NCBI GenBank assembly: GCA_013215375.1
Contig: JABSRB010000028.1
Location: forward strand, 34,021 to 80,488
Length of the DNA stretch: 46,468 nt
Source of the DNA: Oceanospirillaceae bacterium
GTDB taxonomy: Bacteria; Pseudomonadota; Gammaproteobacteria; Pseudomonadales; Balneatricaceae
Direction: 5' to 3'
Shown: piece by piece, positions 18,003 through 26,189 of the stretch
Position numbering within the stretch: position 1 is the stretch's first letter
Layout: each line of letters opens with the position of its first letter
Notes under the pieces: model-generated
Databases searched by the model: none
Told to the model about the DNA's origin: nothing
The model's input: the letters and a program-made list of their open reading frames with translations, nothing else
Position numbers and translations under genes: made by a program

Positions 18003-18072
18003 TACTTTTAATACTTTTAATACTTTTAATACTTTTAATACTTTTAATACTTTTAATACTTTTAATACTTTT
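18001..18072. repeat. 9-bp minisatellite, eight perfect copies
   Basis: AATACTTTT is repeated eight times without a mismatch, beginning inside the TAA stop of the nitronate monooxygenase gene. Perfect repetition suggests recent slippage and possible copy-number variation between strains. Because the unit is 9 bp, changes would not shift any frame across it. Confidence 0.97.
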
Positions 18073-18214
18073 AAAGCAGATTACTGAATTGACTGACCTT
18101 GGTCGAATCTCGTTTTTAAAGCTATTAATTACGATCATTAATGCGAGGCTTCTGCTAATGGTGACGAACGCAGAAACCAAAATTAGTCTGAGGCACACCC
18201 ACTTAGCAAAATAA

Positions 18215-18364
18215 AACAACTCTAAGACAACAATTAAATGCTCAATACAGCTTGTCGGCTTTAGAATCCAAGGGATTAGTGTTGAGCAAGCTATTGAAGA
18301 AAAGCCTTTAGCCGCGCTTGAGAAACAGTGGGGGATGAATTTTTGGAGACGGAAGTTTGGATAA
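18215..18364 (+). pseudogene. Possible 3' remnant of a lost gene
   Basis: A 49-codon plus-strand frame has no usable start codon after the preceding stop (18212) and ends at TAA 18362. Its end, PLAALEKQWGMNFWRRKFG, has protein-like composition, and a hairpin terminator (18396-18418) follows 32 bp later. I do not recognise the product. The rest of 18073-18425 shows nothing else. It could be chance. Confidence 0.28.
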
Positions 18365-18395
18365 AAACAATTTATCCAAGTATTTAGAACCAGAA

Positions 18396-18418
18396 ACTCC
18401 CAACGCAATGTTGGGAGT
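18396..18418. terminator. Terminator after hisF
   Basis: ACTCCCAAC - GCAAT - GTTGGGAGT is a perfect 9-bp stem, 8 bp after the hisF stop on the minus strand. AGTTTT follows on the plus side and only a weak T tract on the minus side; bidirectional use is possible. Confidence 0.7.
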
Positions 18419-18425
18419 AGTTTTC

Positions 18426-19196
18426 TTAGCGAACTTCTATACCTTGCTGCGCCATAAACGCTTTAGCTTCTGGTATTGAGTATTCACCAAAGTGAAAGAT
18501 AGAGGCCGCCAATACCGCATCGGCGCCGCCTAGTTTCACCCCATCCACTAAATGCTGTAAATTACCCACACCACCTGAGGCGATAATCGGGATATTAATA
18601 GCATCGGAAATAGCTTTGGTCACCCCTAGATAATAGCCGTTTTTGACGCCATCTTGGTCCATTGAAGTTAACAGTATTTCACCGGCACCTAGTTCGGCCA
18701 TTTTAACCGCCCATTGCACCGCATCAATACCAGTAGGTTTACGACCACCGTGGGTAAAGATTTCCCAACGGTTTTCTTCGCCTTGCGCGGATACTTTTTT
18801 AGCGTCGATAGCGACCACTATACACTGTGATCCAAAACGCTCGGCAGCCTCGCGCACAAATTCAGGATTGTAAATTGCAGCGCTGTTAATCGACACTTTA
18901 TCGGCACCGGCATTGAGCATGGTACGTATATCTTCACAGGTGCGAATACCACCACCAACTGTGAGCGGAATAAATACTTGCGATGCCATTTTCTCGACAG
19001 TATGCACCATCGTATCGCGCCCCTCATGAGTGGCGGTAATATCTAAGAAAGTAATTTCATCTGCGCCTTGCTCATCATAACGCTTGGCGACTTCAACTGG
19101 GTCGCCAGCATCGCGAATATCTAGAAATTGCACGCCTTTTACCACACGACCGTTTTCTACATCGAGACAGGGAATAATTCGTTTTGCTAATGCCAT
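18426..19196 (-). CDS. hisF: Imidazole glycerol phosphate synthase, cyclase subunit
   Basis: The 256-residue TIM barrel is the normal length. With HisH it turns PRFAR plus ammonia into IGP and AICAR. Catalytic Asp12 is in [15 protein letters not shown] and Asp131 in [10 protein letters not shown]; the phosphate-binding [12 protein letters not shown] is near residue 220. The start is ATG 19196 with an N terminus exactly as in the family. It is separated from hisH by 295 bp, where hisA would be expected from pseudomonad-like gene order. Confidence 0.96.
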   Translation of the reverse strand: MALAKRIIPCLDVENGRVVKGVQFLDIRDAGDPVEVAKRYDEQGADEITFLDITATHEGRDTMVHTVEKMASQVFIPLTVGGGIRTCEDIRTMLNAGADKVSINSAAIYNPEFVREAAERFGSQCIVVAIDAKKVSAQGEENRWEIFTHGGRKPTGIDAVQWAVKMAELGAGEILLTSMDQDGVKNGYYLGVTKAISDAINIPIIASGGVGNLQHLVDGVKLGGADAVLAASIFHFGEYSIPEAKAFMAQQGIEVR

Positions 19197-19275
19197 GTTG
19201 ATTTCACTGTTTGAACCTAAGTTCGGCGATTGAGCGCGAAAAAGAAGTGCAAGATATTGGCGTGCATAGGAAATT

Positions 19276-19341
19276 AGAAAATTTTGTGGTCACCAGAGAT
19301 GAAATCTTGTTTCATCTTACTTGGTGATGAAAATATTTTCT
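19276..19341. repeat. Long imperfect hairpin in the hisH-hisF gap
   Basis: AGAAAATTTTGTGGTCACCA on the left and its imperfect reverse complement ending GAAAATATTTTCT on the right enclose a second inverted repeat, GATGAAA / TTTCATC. The whole 66-bp segment can fold into one arm. It may be the remains of a small mobile element or of the deletion that removed hisA; the rest of the 295-bp gap holds no gene. Confidence 0.55.
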
Positions 19342-19425
19342 GGTTTTCTAGGTGCATCAAGAGCTTGTGCTTACTTATCGGATTCAACTGCCTAATTTAG
19401 GTTGTATATTGCTGTAAAGAGATAG

Positions 19426-19446
19426 CCTAAGTTTTTACGACTTAGG
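19426..19446. repeat. CCTAAGT hairpin downstream of hisH
   Basis: CCTAAGT - TTTTACG - ACTTAGG forms a 7-bp stem 46-66 bp after the hisH stop on the minus strand; a related CCTAATTTAGG lies at 19391-19401. It may be a weak terminator or a processing hairpin. Confidence 0.45.
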
Positions 19447-19451
19447 TTGGG

Positions 19452-19508
19452 TGGAAGCTTAAAGCTTACCATCCCTGGTTTTGATGGAAGCTTAAAGCTT
19501 GCCATCCC
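19452..19508. repeat. 24-bp direct duplication of the hisH 3' end
   Basis: The segment 19485-19508, which codes for the last residues and stop of hisH, recurs at 19452-19475 with one mismatch (23/24), 33 bp away. The unit TGGAAGCTTAAAGCTT is itself nearly palindromic. It looks like a small tandem duplication just past the gene. Confidence 0.85.
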
Positions 19509-20136
19509 AATTCAGAAAGTTAGTGAGTAGTTGCAAACCTGCCGTATGGCTTTTTTCTGGATGAAACTGCACACAAAAGCCATTTTTGTCACTTAAAGCA
19601 ACGTCAAAATCTAATCCGTAATGACATCTACCCGCTACTTGGGCTGCATTTTTAGCAGCGACATAATAGCTGTGTACAAAGTAAAAACGACTGTTATCTT
19701 CAATGCCCTGCCACAGCGGATGATCAATAGTTTGGCTAACACGGTTCCAGCCCATGTGTGGGACTTTGAGACGCTCACCATTTTCAACCATACCATCGGC
19801 AAACTGCTTTACTTCACCAGGGTAAACACCGAGACACTGCGAGCCGCCATTTTCTTCAGAGGTATCCATTAACGCTTGATAACCCACGCAAATGCCTAAA
19901 AATGGCTTACCGCTTTGCAACGTATCGGCCACCTCAACATCGACGCCTTGTGCCAACATCTGCGCCACGCAATCACGAATAGCGCCAACACCTGGCAAAA
20001 TCACCCGATCGGCATCCGCAATAACCTTTGGATCACTGGTCACTTGCACATTTACATTGGGCATTACATGCTCGAGAGCTTTAGCCACAGAGTGCAAGTT
20101 ACCCATGCCGTAATCAATAACGGCCACTGTACTCAT
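19492..20136 (-). CDS. hisH: Imidazole glycerol phosphate synthase, glutaminase subunit
   Basis: The 214-residue class-I glutamine amidotransferase supplies ammonia to HisF. Catalytic Cys is in [13 protein letters not shown] (about residues 77-89) and the His/Glu pair in [10 protein letters not shown] near the C terminus. It starts 2 bp after hisB ends, so the two are co-transcribed. The C terminus lies in a sequence duplicated immediately downstream. Confidence 0.96.
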   Translation of the reverse strand: MSTVAVIDYGMGNLHSVAKALEHVMPNVNVQVTSDPKVIADADRVILPGVGAIRDCVAQMLAQGVDVEVADTLQSGKPFLGICVGYQALMDTSEENGGSQCLGVYPGEVKQFADGMVENGERLKVPHMGWNRVSQTIDHPLWQGIEDNSRFYFVHSYYVAAKNAAQVAGRCHYGLDFDVALSDKNGFCVQFHPEKSHTAGLQLLTNFLNWDGKL

Positions 20137-20138
20137 GA

Positions 20139-20732
20139 TTATAAACTTCCCTTAGTAGAGGGCATCATATCGGGCGCTCTAGCATCTACCGTTAATGCCA
20201 TACGCAATGCGCGGCCAAAAGCTTTAAAGATAGTTTCAGCTTGGTGATGCGCATTAAAGCCCTTTAGGTTGTCAATGTGCAGAGAGACTCCAGCGTGGTT
20301 GGAGAATCCTTGGAAAAACTCCCAAAACAACTGTGTATCAAAACCACCTATGCTGCCACGAGTAAATTCACAGTTAAAAAACAGCCCAGGACGCCCTGAA
20401 AAATCAATCACCACACGAGATAACGCTTCATCTAAAGGCACATAAGAGTGGCCGTAGCGCACAATGCCAGTTTTATCGCCCACTGCTTCTTTAAAAGCTT
20501 GGCCCAAGGTAATGCCGATATCTTCAACAGTATGGTGATCATCGATGTACACATCACCATTGGCTTCAATTTCAATATCGATTAATCCATGACGAGAGAT
20601 TTGATCCATCATATGCTCGAGAAAAGGCACTCCAGTATCGCCTTGAAACTTACCTGTTCCATCTAAATTGATAGTCACGGTAATTTGAGTTTCGTTGGTT
20701 TCTCTATTGATTGTCGCCTTGCGCTCAGACAT
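20139..20732 (-). CDS. hisB: Imidazoleglycerol-phosphate dehydratase
   Basis: The 197-residue monofunctional dehydratase is of normal length for forms not fused to histidinol phosphatase. It dehydrates IGP to imidazole acetol phosphate. The two metal-binding blocks are [10 protein letters not shown] (about 64-73) and [12 protein letters not shown] (about 163-174), with the [14 protein letters not shown] segment in the first repeat. It is the first gene of hisB-hisH on the minus strand. Confidence 0.96.
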   Translation of the reverse strand: MSERKATINRETNETQITVTINLDGTGKFQGDTGVPFLEHMMDQISRHGLIDIEIEANGDVYIDDHHTVEDIGITLGQAFKEAVGDKTGIVRYGHSYVPLDEALSRVVIDFSGRPGLFFNCEFTRGSIGGFDTQLFWEFFQGFSNHAGVSLHIDNLKGFNAHHQAETIFKAFGRALRMALTVDARAPDMMPSTKGSL

Positions 20733-20809
20733 GCTGGCCTACCTTTGTTTTCACGGTTAGAAGATCAACTGACGCTCTTATCAGCTTTGTATTTTGGCCT
20801 AAGTATATA

Positions 20810-20957
20810 TAGAGGCTGTCGCAAAAGGTAGCGAACGATGATAAGGCAAGGCAAAAACCGGCGAAATAGCGGAATTTATAGTTATAAATACGTTTTTTGC
20901 TGATTGTTTACGCTCGATAGTTGAGAGCTGTAGTTTTAGGTACCTTTTACACTCAAC
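20810..20957. repeat. Degenerate inverted-repeat element upstream of asmA
   Basis: TAGAGGCTGTCGCAAAAGGT at the left and GGTACCTTTTAC at the right share an inverted G(C/T)AAAAGGTA core. The left end resembles the terminal repeat of the element at 29288-29457 (TAGGAGGCTGTC). The interior GGCAAGGCAAAAACCGGCGA is of the type found in dispersed gammaproteobacterial intergenic repeats. The right end is eroded. It fills most of the 295-bp hisB-asmA gap. Confidence 0.5.
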
Positions 20958-21027
20958 CCAAGCAAGCATTTTCACTTCACTCATGGCACAATAGCGCCAT
21001 CAAAATGCATGAATTCAAGGGAATCTG

Positions 21028-23226
21028 ATGAAAAAACTATTTAAAATTTTTGCCGCAACCATCGCAATTATTGTGTTGCTGGCAGTCACTGGTACTACTT
21101 TATTAGGTCTATTTATCGACCCCAATGACTACAAACAAGAGATTCAGCAGGCCGCCTTAGATAATGCAGATATCGAGCTGCAAATAGCGGGCGATATTAG
21201 CTGGTCAATTTACCCATCTATTGGTTTAGAGATCCAATCTATCACCGCCAGTTATCCACACCAAGAGCCCTTAGCCTCTCTTGAAAGCGCACAAATTTCT
21301 GTGATGTTAATGCCATTGCTATCGGGCGATGTCGAAATGAAAGCGATCAACATACACGGTTTGACGCTCAACTTAGTAAAAGAGGCAGACAGCAGCAACT
21401 GGCAGGCGGCTAGCCAAAGCGGGACTGAGACGGAACCTACAGCAACAGCACCTGAAACTGAAACTGAAACTGAAAGCGAAGTAAGCATTAAAAAAATTGA
21501 TATCGAAAGTATCAATATTACCGATGCCACTATCACTTACACTGATAAAACCACCAATCAGGTCTCTCGTCTCACTGACTTCAACTTAACCACTGAGCGA
21601 GTCACCACTAACCATCCTTTTAAAGCCGCATTAGCTTTTAAGTTGGCGCAGCAGCAAAATGGTAAACAACTATTAAGCGCCGCTGTTAAGTTAGAAGGTA
21701 ATTTCAATATAGACTTAAAGTCGCAGCAATATGCCATAAAACAATTAGTAAGCCAGCTAAGCATAGTGACCGATCAGACACGAACCCTCAATTTAGCCGC
21801 CGATATCAATGCCGACTTAACAGCCAATACCCTATCAATTAACAATTTAGTCATTGGCAGCGATCAGCTAGAAATATTGGGAAAAATACAGGCAAGTGGC
21901 GAGCAATTCAGTCAATTGAGCGGTGAACTTTCATTAAAGGCTTTTGATTTAAAAGCACTGATGCAAGAGTTAAAGCTCCCAGCCATTACCACCAGCAATG
22001 ATGCAAGCTTGCGCAGCATTGCCCTAAGCACAACCATCCAAGGTGATGCTACAGCCATCAACTTCAGCCAACTTAAAATCACGCTAGATAAAACACTAAT
22101 ATCCGGGCAGGCGAGCTACCAGATAAACAGCGGGTTGATTGGTTTCAATCTCAATGGCGACAGCATCGATGTGAATGGTTACTTACCCCCAAGCACCAGC
22201 ACCACTGCGAGCACCAGCGCTAACGAAGAAAAGACCCCAGCTAAGCAAAGTAGCGGTTATTCCAAAGAGGAAATAATTCCTATGCAGCTGCTGCGCGACT
22301 TGCAGCTAAACGGTCAATTAACCTTTAAACAACTGCAATATCAGCAGACTCAAGTGAGTAACTTAGTTTTAGATATTAATGCCAACAAAGGGCTAGTCAA
22401 AATAGCCAAGCTCAACATGAATGTTTACCAAGGTAGTATCACCAACAACATTACTTTAGATGCACGCAAAAAACAGTTACGCATTAACATCAAAAACAGC
22501 ATTAACCAATTACAGCTGGGCCCACTGTTAAAAGACTTTGCACAAACAGACATCATGACCGGCACCTTAAAATCAAATAGTCAACTTTCCATGACCGGCC
22601 AATCCGTCCACAGCTTCGTTAATAGCCTATCGGGAAAAACCAATCTTATCCTAACCAAAGGCGTGATCAACGGTATAAATGCCGCCCAAGAGATGTGTGA
22701 AACAGTCAATAAAATTGCCTCTTTTGGGGGTATCGCTAGCACCACTCAGGCGGTGGATAAATCAACGCCGTTTGCCAGCATTAAGGGTAACTTCACTTTA
22801 AAAAACGGGGTGGTAAGCAACAAAGACTTTAACGCCGATCTGGATGCGATCAATGCCCGCGGCAAAGGCAGTGTCAATTTAGCCAAGCAATCATTGGATT
22901 ATCGTCTAACCCTAAAAATACAAGACAACCTCTTTAACAAGAGCTGTTCAGTCAATGACAAAATTGAAGGTATTGACTGGCCAATAGATTGCAAAGGTAA
23001 CTTTGCTGATGATCCTTTAAAACTGTGTAAACCCGACCTAAGCATTATCAAAGATATCGCCAAAAAGGCCCTAAAAGACAAACTCACCAAGCAAGTCGAG
23101 AAAAAACTGGGCGGCACTATCAAAGCAAAGAAACAAGAATTCAAAGAGAAGAAAAAAGAAATTAAACAGAAGGTAGAAGAAAAAGTGAAGGATGAATTAA
23201 AAGGTTTATTAAAGGGGCTATTTTAA
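21028..23226 (+). CDS. asmA: AsmA-family protein
   Basis: The 732-residue protein starts with one membrane anchor (about 7-30, IFAATIAIIVLLAVTGTTLL) followed by the AsmA signature FIDPNDYKQEIQ. The rest is a long periplasmic beta-rich domain with LQIAGDISWSIYPSIGLEI. AsmA relatives are bridge-like proteins at the inner membrane linked to outer-membrane lipid homeostasis. A Thr/Glu repeat (about 134-152) interrupts the N-terminal half. The C terminus is unusual: about 60 residues dominated by Lys and Glu, probably a charged helix. AAGGGAATCTG precedes the ATG. mutY begins right at its stop. Confidence 0.85.
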   Translation: MKKLFKIFAATIAIIVLLAVTGTTLLGLFIDPNDYKQEIQQAALDNADIELQIAGDISWSIYPSIGLEIQSITASYPHQEPLASLESAQISVMLMPLLSGDVEMKAINIHGLTLNLVKEADSSNWQAASQSGTETEPTATAPETETETESEVSIKKIDIESINITDATITYTDKTTNQVSRLTDFNLTTERVTTNHPFKAALAFKLAQQQNGKQLLSAAVKLEGNFNIDLKSQQYAIKQLVSQLSIVTDQTRTLNLAADINADLTANTLSINNLVIGSDQLEILGKIQASGEQFSQLSGELSLKAFDLKALMQELKLPAITTSNDASLRSIALSTTIQGDATAINFSQLKITLDKTLISGQASYQINSGLIGFNLNGDSIDVNGYLPPSTSTTASTSANEEKTPAKQSSGYSKEEIIPMQLLRDLQLNGQLTFKQLQYQQTQVSNLVLDINANKGLVKIAKLNMNVYQGSITNNITLDARKKQLRINIKNSINQLQLGPLLKDFAQTDIMTGTLKSNSQLSMTGQSVHSFVNSLSGKTNLILTKGVINGINAAQEMCETVNKIASFGGIASTTQAVDKSTPFASIKGNFTLKNGVVSNKDFNADLDAINARGKGSVNLAKQSLDYRLTLKIQDNLFNKSCSVNDKIEGIDWPIDCKGNFADDPLKLCKPDLSIIKDIAKKALKDKLTKQVEKKLGGTIKAKKQEFKEKKKEIKQKVEEKVKDELKGLLKGLF

Positions 23227-24279
23227 TTGAGTTTAGAGACATACAGTTCAGAGCAATTTAGTGGCGCGGTACTTAGCTGGTTTGACCAGCACGGGCGTCA
23301 CGATTTGCCTTGGCAGCAACATAAAAGCGCCTACCTCACTTGGATATCTGAAATAATGTTACAGCAGACCCAAGTGACGACAGTGATCCCCTACTATCGA
23401 CGTTTTGTTGAAAAATTCCCCGATGTCTACGCGCTTGCCGCAGCTGACATCGACGCAGTGCTGCACTTGTGGACAGGCCTTGGCTACTACGCCCGCGCGC
23501 GTAACTTGCACAAAGCCGCTCTACAAATAGTCAATCAGTATGATGGCGAGTTTCCACTGTCAGTGTTTGAGTTAGAAGGCTTGTCGGGAATCGGAAAATC
23601 AACCGCTGGGGCCATTTTATCTATATCGAGTAATAAACGCGCCGCTATTTTGGATGGCAATGTTAAACGAGTATTGGCGCGTTTTTACGCGGTAGAGGGC
23701 TGGTCGGGAAAAACAGCCATCGCCCAACAATTGTGGCAGCACGCTGAATATAATACCCCCTATAGCAGGCCTGGAGACTACACCCAGGCAATGATGGATA
23801 TGGGTGCGACCTTGTGCACTCGCAGCAAACCTAAATGCGAAGTGTGCCCTATTATCAGTGGTTGCGCAGCCAAGGCGCAAGAGCGCGTTAAAGAGTTCCC
23901 CTTTTCCAAGCCAAAAAAGACCATTCCAGTGCGCCAGACGCTGATGTTACTGATCGAGAACGCTGAAGGCGAGAAACTTCTCTATCAGCGTCCTCCCAGC
24001 GGTTTATGGGGCGGTTTGTGGGGGTTACCACAATTAGCCGACTTGCGTGATTGCGCCAGCGAGCTGCAACTTGAAGTAGACATCAACAGCGCCATCTACT
24101 TAGAGCCTGTACGCCACACATTTAGCCACTTTCATTTGGATATCACCCCGGTTAAAGTTAAGCTAGCCACTGACACCGAACAAATCATGGAAGCTGTAGC
24201 TACACTCTGGTACAACACCAACAAACCCGCCAACATAGGTTTAGCCGCTCCCGTAAAGAAGCTTCTAGAGCAATATTAA
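23227..24279 (+). CDS. mutY: A/G-specific adenine DNA glycosylase
   Basis: The 350-residue enzyme removes adenine mispaired with 8-oxoguanine. It has the catalytic Glu in WISEIMLQQTQV (about 38-49), the helix-hairpin-helix GLSGIGKSTAGAIL with the catalytic Asp in AAILDGNVKRVLAR, and the 4Fe-4S motif C-x6-C-x2-C-x5-C (CTRSKPKCEVCPIISGC). A C-terminal NUDIX-like 8-oxoG recognition domain covers about 235-345 (GLWGGLWGLPQL). The TTG start at 23227 follows AAGGGGC by 9 nt and abuts the asmA stop. Confidence 0.96.
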   Translation: MSLETYSSEQFSGAVLSWFDQHGRHDLPWQQHKSAYLTWISEIMLQQTQVTTVIPYYRRFVEKFPDVYALAAADIDAVLHLWTGLGYYARARNLHKAALQIVNQYDGEFPLSVFELEGLSGIGKSTAGAILSISSNKRAAILDGNVKRVLARFYAVEGWSGKTAIAQQLWQHAEYNTPYSRPGDYTQAMMDMGATLCTRSKPKCEVCPIISGCAAKAQERVKEFPFSKPKKTIPVRQTLMLLIENAEGEKLLYQRPPSGLWGGLWGLPQLADLRDCASELQLEVDINSAIYLEPVRHTFSHFHLDITPVKVKLATDTEQIMEAVATLWYNTNKPANIGLAAPVKKLLEQY

Positions 24280-24355
24280 CAGCCCCTAGAAATTAAACCC
24301 TTGATGGTAAGGCTCCGCCTAATCATCCATATTAGACAAGTAGTAAGGTAATATT

Positions 24356-24634
24356 ATGCGCACAGTAAATTGCATCAAATACAAAACTGAATTAGAAGGC
24401 CTAGACAGACCACCTTACCCGGGCCCAAAAGGACAGGAGATATTTGATACTGTCTCTAAAAAAGCCTGGGGCGAATGGCTAAGCCACCAGACCATGCTCA
24501 TCAACGAAAAACACCTCAACATGATAGACCCAGCTAGCCGGGCATTACTTAATGAAGAAATGACCCAGTTCATGAGCAGCACGCAACACGCTAAAGTGGA
24601 AGGTTATGTGCCTGAAAGCAAGAAATCTGATTGA
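24356..24634 (+). CDS. yggX: YggX-type Fe(II)-trafficking / oxidative damage protein
   Basis: The 92-residue cytoplasmic protein has the typical start MRTVNCIKY with the conserved Cys, GLDRPPYPGPKGQEIFD, then KKAWGEWLSHQTMLINEKHLN. YggX protects iron-sulfur clusters under oxidative stress. Position directly after mutY is conserved across gammaproteobacteria. AAGGTAATATT precedes the ATG. Confidence 0.95.
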   Translation: MRTVNCIKYKTELEGLDRPPYPGPKGQEIFDTVSKKAWGEWLSHQTMLINEKHLNMIDPASRALLNEEMTQFMSSTQHAKVEGYVPESKKSD

Positions 24635-24701
24635 TATTCCAGCAACCTTAGTATGAATTTCAAACAACCCATAAAAAGTTAAACTTTCTAACTAATCCCT
24701 G

Positions 24702-24730
24702 TTGACACATCTTCGAGATAAAGGTTTAAT
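24702..24730 (+). promoter_or_regulatory. tRNA-Phe promoter
   Basis: TTGACA (24702-24707), a 17-bp spacer and TTTAAT (24725-24730) are followed by a GC-rich discriminator (ACGCGCC), as usual for stringently controlled stable-RNA promoters. The transcript would begin about 35-40 nt before the mature tRNA. Confidence 0.8.
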
Positions 24731-24774
24731 ACGCGCCTCTTCAAACAACACAACGTTTGCAGAGATTAAGATTT

Positions 24775-24850
24775 GCCCGGATAGCTCAGTCGGTAGAGCA
24801 GAGGATTGAAAATCCTCGTGTCGGTGGTTCGATTCCGCCTCCGGGCACCA
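24775..24850 (+). tRNA. tRNA-Phe (GAA)
   Basis: The 76-nt cloverleaf has acceptor GCCCGGA / TCCGGGC, D arm GCTC..GAGC, anticodon arm GAGGA-TTGAAAA-TCCTC with anticodon GAA (24808-24810), T arm GGTGG-TTCGATT-CCGCC, and an encoded CCA. Its last 18 bp are repeated at 33230-33247, which marks it as the integration site of the copper island downstream. Confidence 0.98.
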
Positions 24851-24926
24851 ATCATTTTTCAGCCTAAGCTGAAAATATGAGCCGATAGATTTTTGACCAG
24901 AGGTCAAAATATCGAAAGGCATCTTT
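24833..24926 (+). repeat. Island junction attL-like repeat, copy A
   Basis: This copy comprises the last 18 bp of tRNA-Phe plus 76 bp of flank and matches 33230-33323 at 92 of 94 positions. The flank folds into two hairpins, TTTTCAGC-CTAA-GCTGAAAA and TTTTGACC-AGA-GGTCAAAA, the second enclosed by GATA/TATC and GCC/GGC pairs. Confidence 0.9.
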
Positions 24927-24933
24927 AACATTT

Positions 24934-24960
24934 AAGCCTAGTCTATGACTGGGCTTTTTT
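24934..24960 (+). terminator. Terminator after tRNA-Phe
   Basis: AAGCCTAGTC - TAT - GACTGGGCTT forms a 10-bp stem (one T-G pair) ending in eight T residues with the tail (24953-24960). Confidence 0.88.
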
Positions 24961-25033
24961 GTGTCTGAAAGGTTTTGATTAAGCTACATCGAACTACATT
25001 CGAAAAACTGATTCCGACTCTTTACACAACCGC

Positions 25034-25115
25034 GCACCAATCATTTTTCAGTCTCAGCTGAAAATATGAGCCGATAGATTTTTGAGTGCAACTCAAAATA
25101 TCGAAAGGCATCTTT
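25034..25115 (+). repeat. Junction-type structured repeat, copy B
   Basis: This copy contains GCACCA plus the same two-hairpin flank as copies A and C, without the rest of the tRNA. In the second hairpin the stem reads TTTTGAGT-GCA-ACTCAAAA, where two pairs have changed on both sides relative to GACC/GGTC, so pairing is preserved. It is preceded by sequence unlike tRNA-Phe. Confidence 0.88.
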
Positions 25116-25122
25116 ATCAACT

Positions 25123-25163
25123 AAGCCTAGCTTTCTCACTATAAAGAGTCGTTGGGCTTTTTT
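25123..25163 (+). terminator. Terminator after copy B
   Basis: AAGCCTA and TGGGCTT pair (with a T-G) around a 24-bp interior and run into six T residues. It corresponds to the terminator after copy A, so terminator and hairpins were duplicated together. Confidence 0.7.
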
Positions 25164-25338
25164 GTGTTTGATTATAATTAATTGAACCACATCATGCCAT
25201 TCGGGTAACCTATTAGCCCATTATATTATATGATTAAAAATTACAGTAGCTGTGAATATAAAAACGAGTGTAACTTGTCTCGACGAATCAAAAAAGAGAT
25301 GGGCATGTTCTCTAATTTACTGTCAAAAAAAGCCCTAC

Positions 25339-25403
25339 AGCTCAAACTGATAGAGCTATATTTTCAAATAAAATAATATACCTGTTACATAATATCTGTG
25401 TTA
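25339..25403. repeat. Inner direct repeat, left copy (R1)
   Basis: The 65 bp match 33141-33205 at 52 positions (80%), in the same orientation, without gaps; looser similarity extends about 40 bp to the left. It lies just inside the left end of the island, while its partner lies just inside the right end. The surrounding 24961-25450 holds no gene. Confidence 0.75.
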
Positions 25404-25450
25404 ATTCTCGGATTTATTCACTGCTTGCGTAGTGAAAATTCTTTTAATAT

Positions 25451-25996
25451 TTACTGCCGTGCCGTAAGAATTTGATATTGATCGGGGGTGAGTGTGGGTA
25501 GTTTCTCTAGGAATGCCACCATTGCCCAAATGCGTTCATCCTCGTGAGTGGGACCAAATGCAGCCATACCTGAAGCCATAATGCCGTGTTTAATGACCCA
25601 AAATTGCTGTTTTGCGGTAGCATCACTATCATCATGATCGTTATCTTCATGGGCATGACCATGTTTATCAGAACTGACTGTTAGGTTAGGTGGTGCGGGG
25701 TATAAACCAAGCGCCATATCACTGTCTTTTTGTCCCGGTTTTAAATGGCACCCTGAACACATATCATTATAGTCGGCACCGCCAGACAATAATAATAACG
25801 GACTGTCTAAAGGAGGTACCTCAATATCACTGGCGGCACGCGCAATAGATTTTGTTCGCAGAGTCTCTAATACCCAAAAAGTGAAGGCGTTATGTTTATT
25901 ATCAGCACCCATTGGAAATAAGCCTGAGTAAAGAAAGCCGATAGCGCTTAAAATAATAATAAGGAATCCGATACCGAGGTGTTTAGGATGAATCAT
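25451..25996 (-). CDS. Membrane-anchored mono-heme cytochrome c with His-rich insert
   Basis: The 181-residue protein has an N-terminal membrane anchor (about 7-27, LGIGFLIIILSAIGFLYSGLF), then one heme-binding motif CSGCH (about 80-84) in a class-I cytochrome c fold. A likely axial Met lies in KHGIMASGMAAFGP. Between them is KHGHAHEDNDHDDSD, a His/Asp stretch that could bind metal. Such cytochromes often accompany copper-resistance clusters; the electron partner is unknown. It is the last gene of the island's minus-strand set, about 340 bp from the next gene and beyond a hairpin, so it may be transcribed separately. Confidence 0.78.
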   Translation of the reverse strand: MIHPKHLGIGFLIIILSAIGFLYSGLFPMGADNKHNAFTFWVLETLRTKSIARAASDIEVPPLDSPLLLLSGGADYNDMCSGCHLKPGQKDSDMALGLYPAPPNLTVSSDKHGHAHEDNDHDDSDATAKQQFWVIKHGIMASGMAAFGPTHEDERIWAMVAFLEKLPTLTPDQYQILTARQ

Positions 25997-26120
25997 AAGT
26001 TCTCTCTAGATTAGAAATAATTATTTTCGATAGTGATAAATATTAGCCGTTTCCATTAAGGCTTGTGAGTGATAGTCATCATTCATGCATTTTTATCGAA
26101 AATTTATTAGTTAAATAAAC

Positions 26121-26165
26121 TTACAAGACAACAACAGTGACTCGACTATTATTGTTGCCTTGTAA
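26121..26165 (-). terminator. Hairpin between cytochrome c and Met/His-rich genes
   Basis: TTACAAGACAACAA and TTGTTGCCTTGTAA pair over 14 positions with one mismatch around a 17-bp loop. On the minus strand it is followed by GTTTATTTAA, so it may end the cop operon. The remainder of 25997-26339 holds only the element fragment below. Confidence 0.55.
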
Positions 26166-26189
26166 AATATAGCTGTTGTTTTGAGCCTG

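Noticed and set aside
18001-18072. Possible CRISPR-like array
   Set aside because: The units are 9 bp with no spacers; it is a simple tandem repeat. No CRISPR array was seen anywhere in the window.
17983-18408. 141-codon minus-strand frame with many KSI repeats
   Set aside because: The repeats are a translation of the 9-bp minisatellite; no ribosome-binding site and no recognisable domain.
25021-25040. Second tRNA 3' end before copy B (GATTCC..GCGCACCA)
   Set aside because: The T arm does not pair and no cloverleaf precedes it; only GCACCA is shared with tRNA-Phe.
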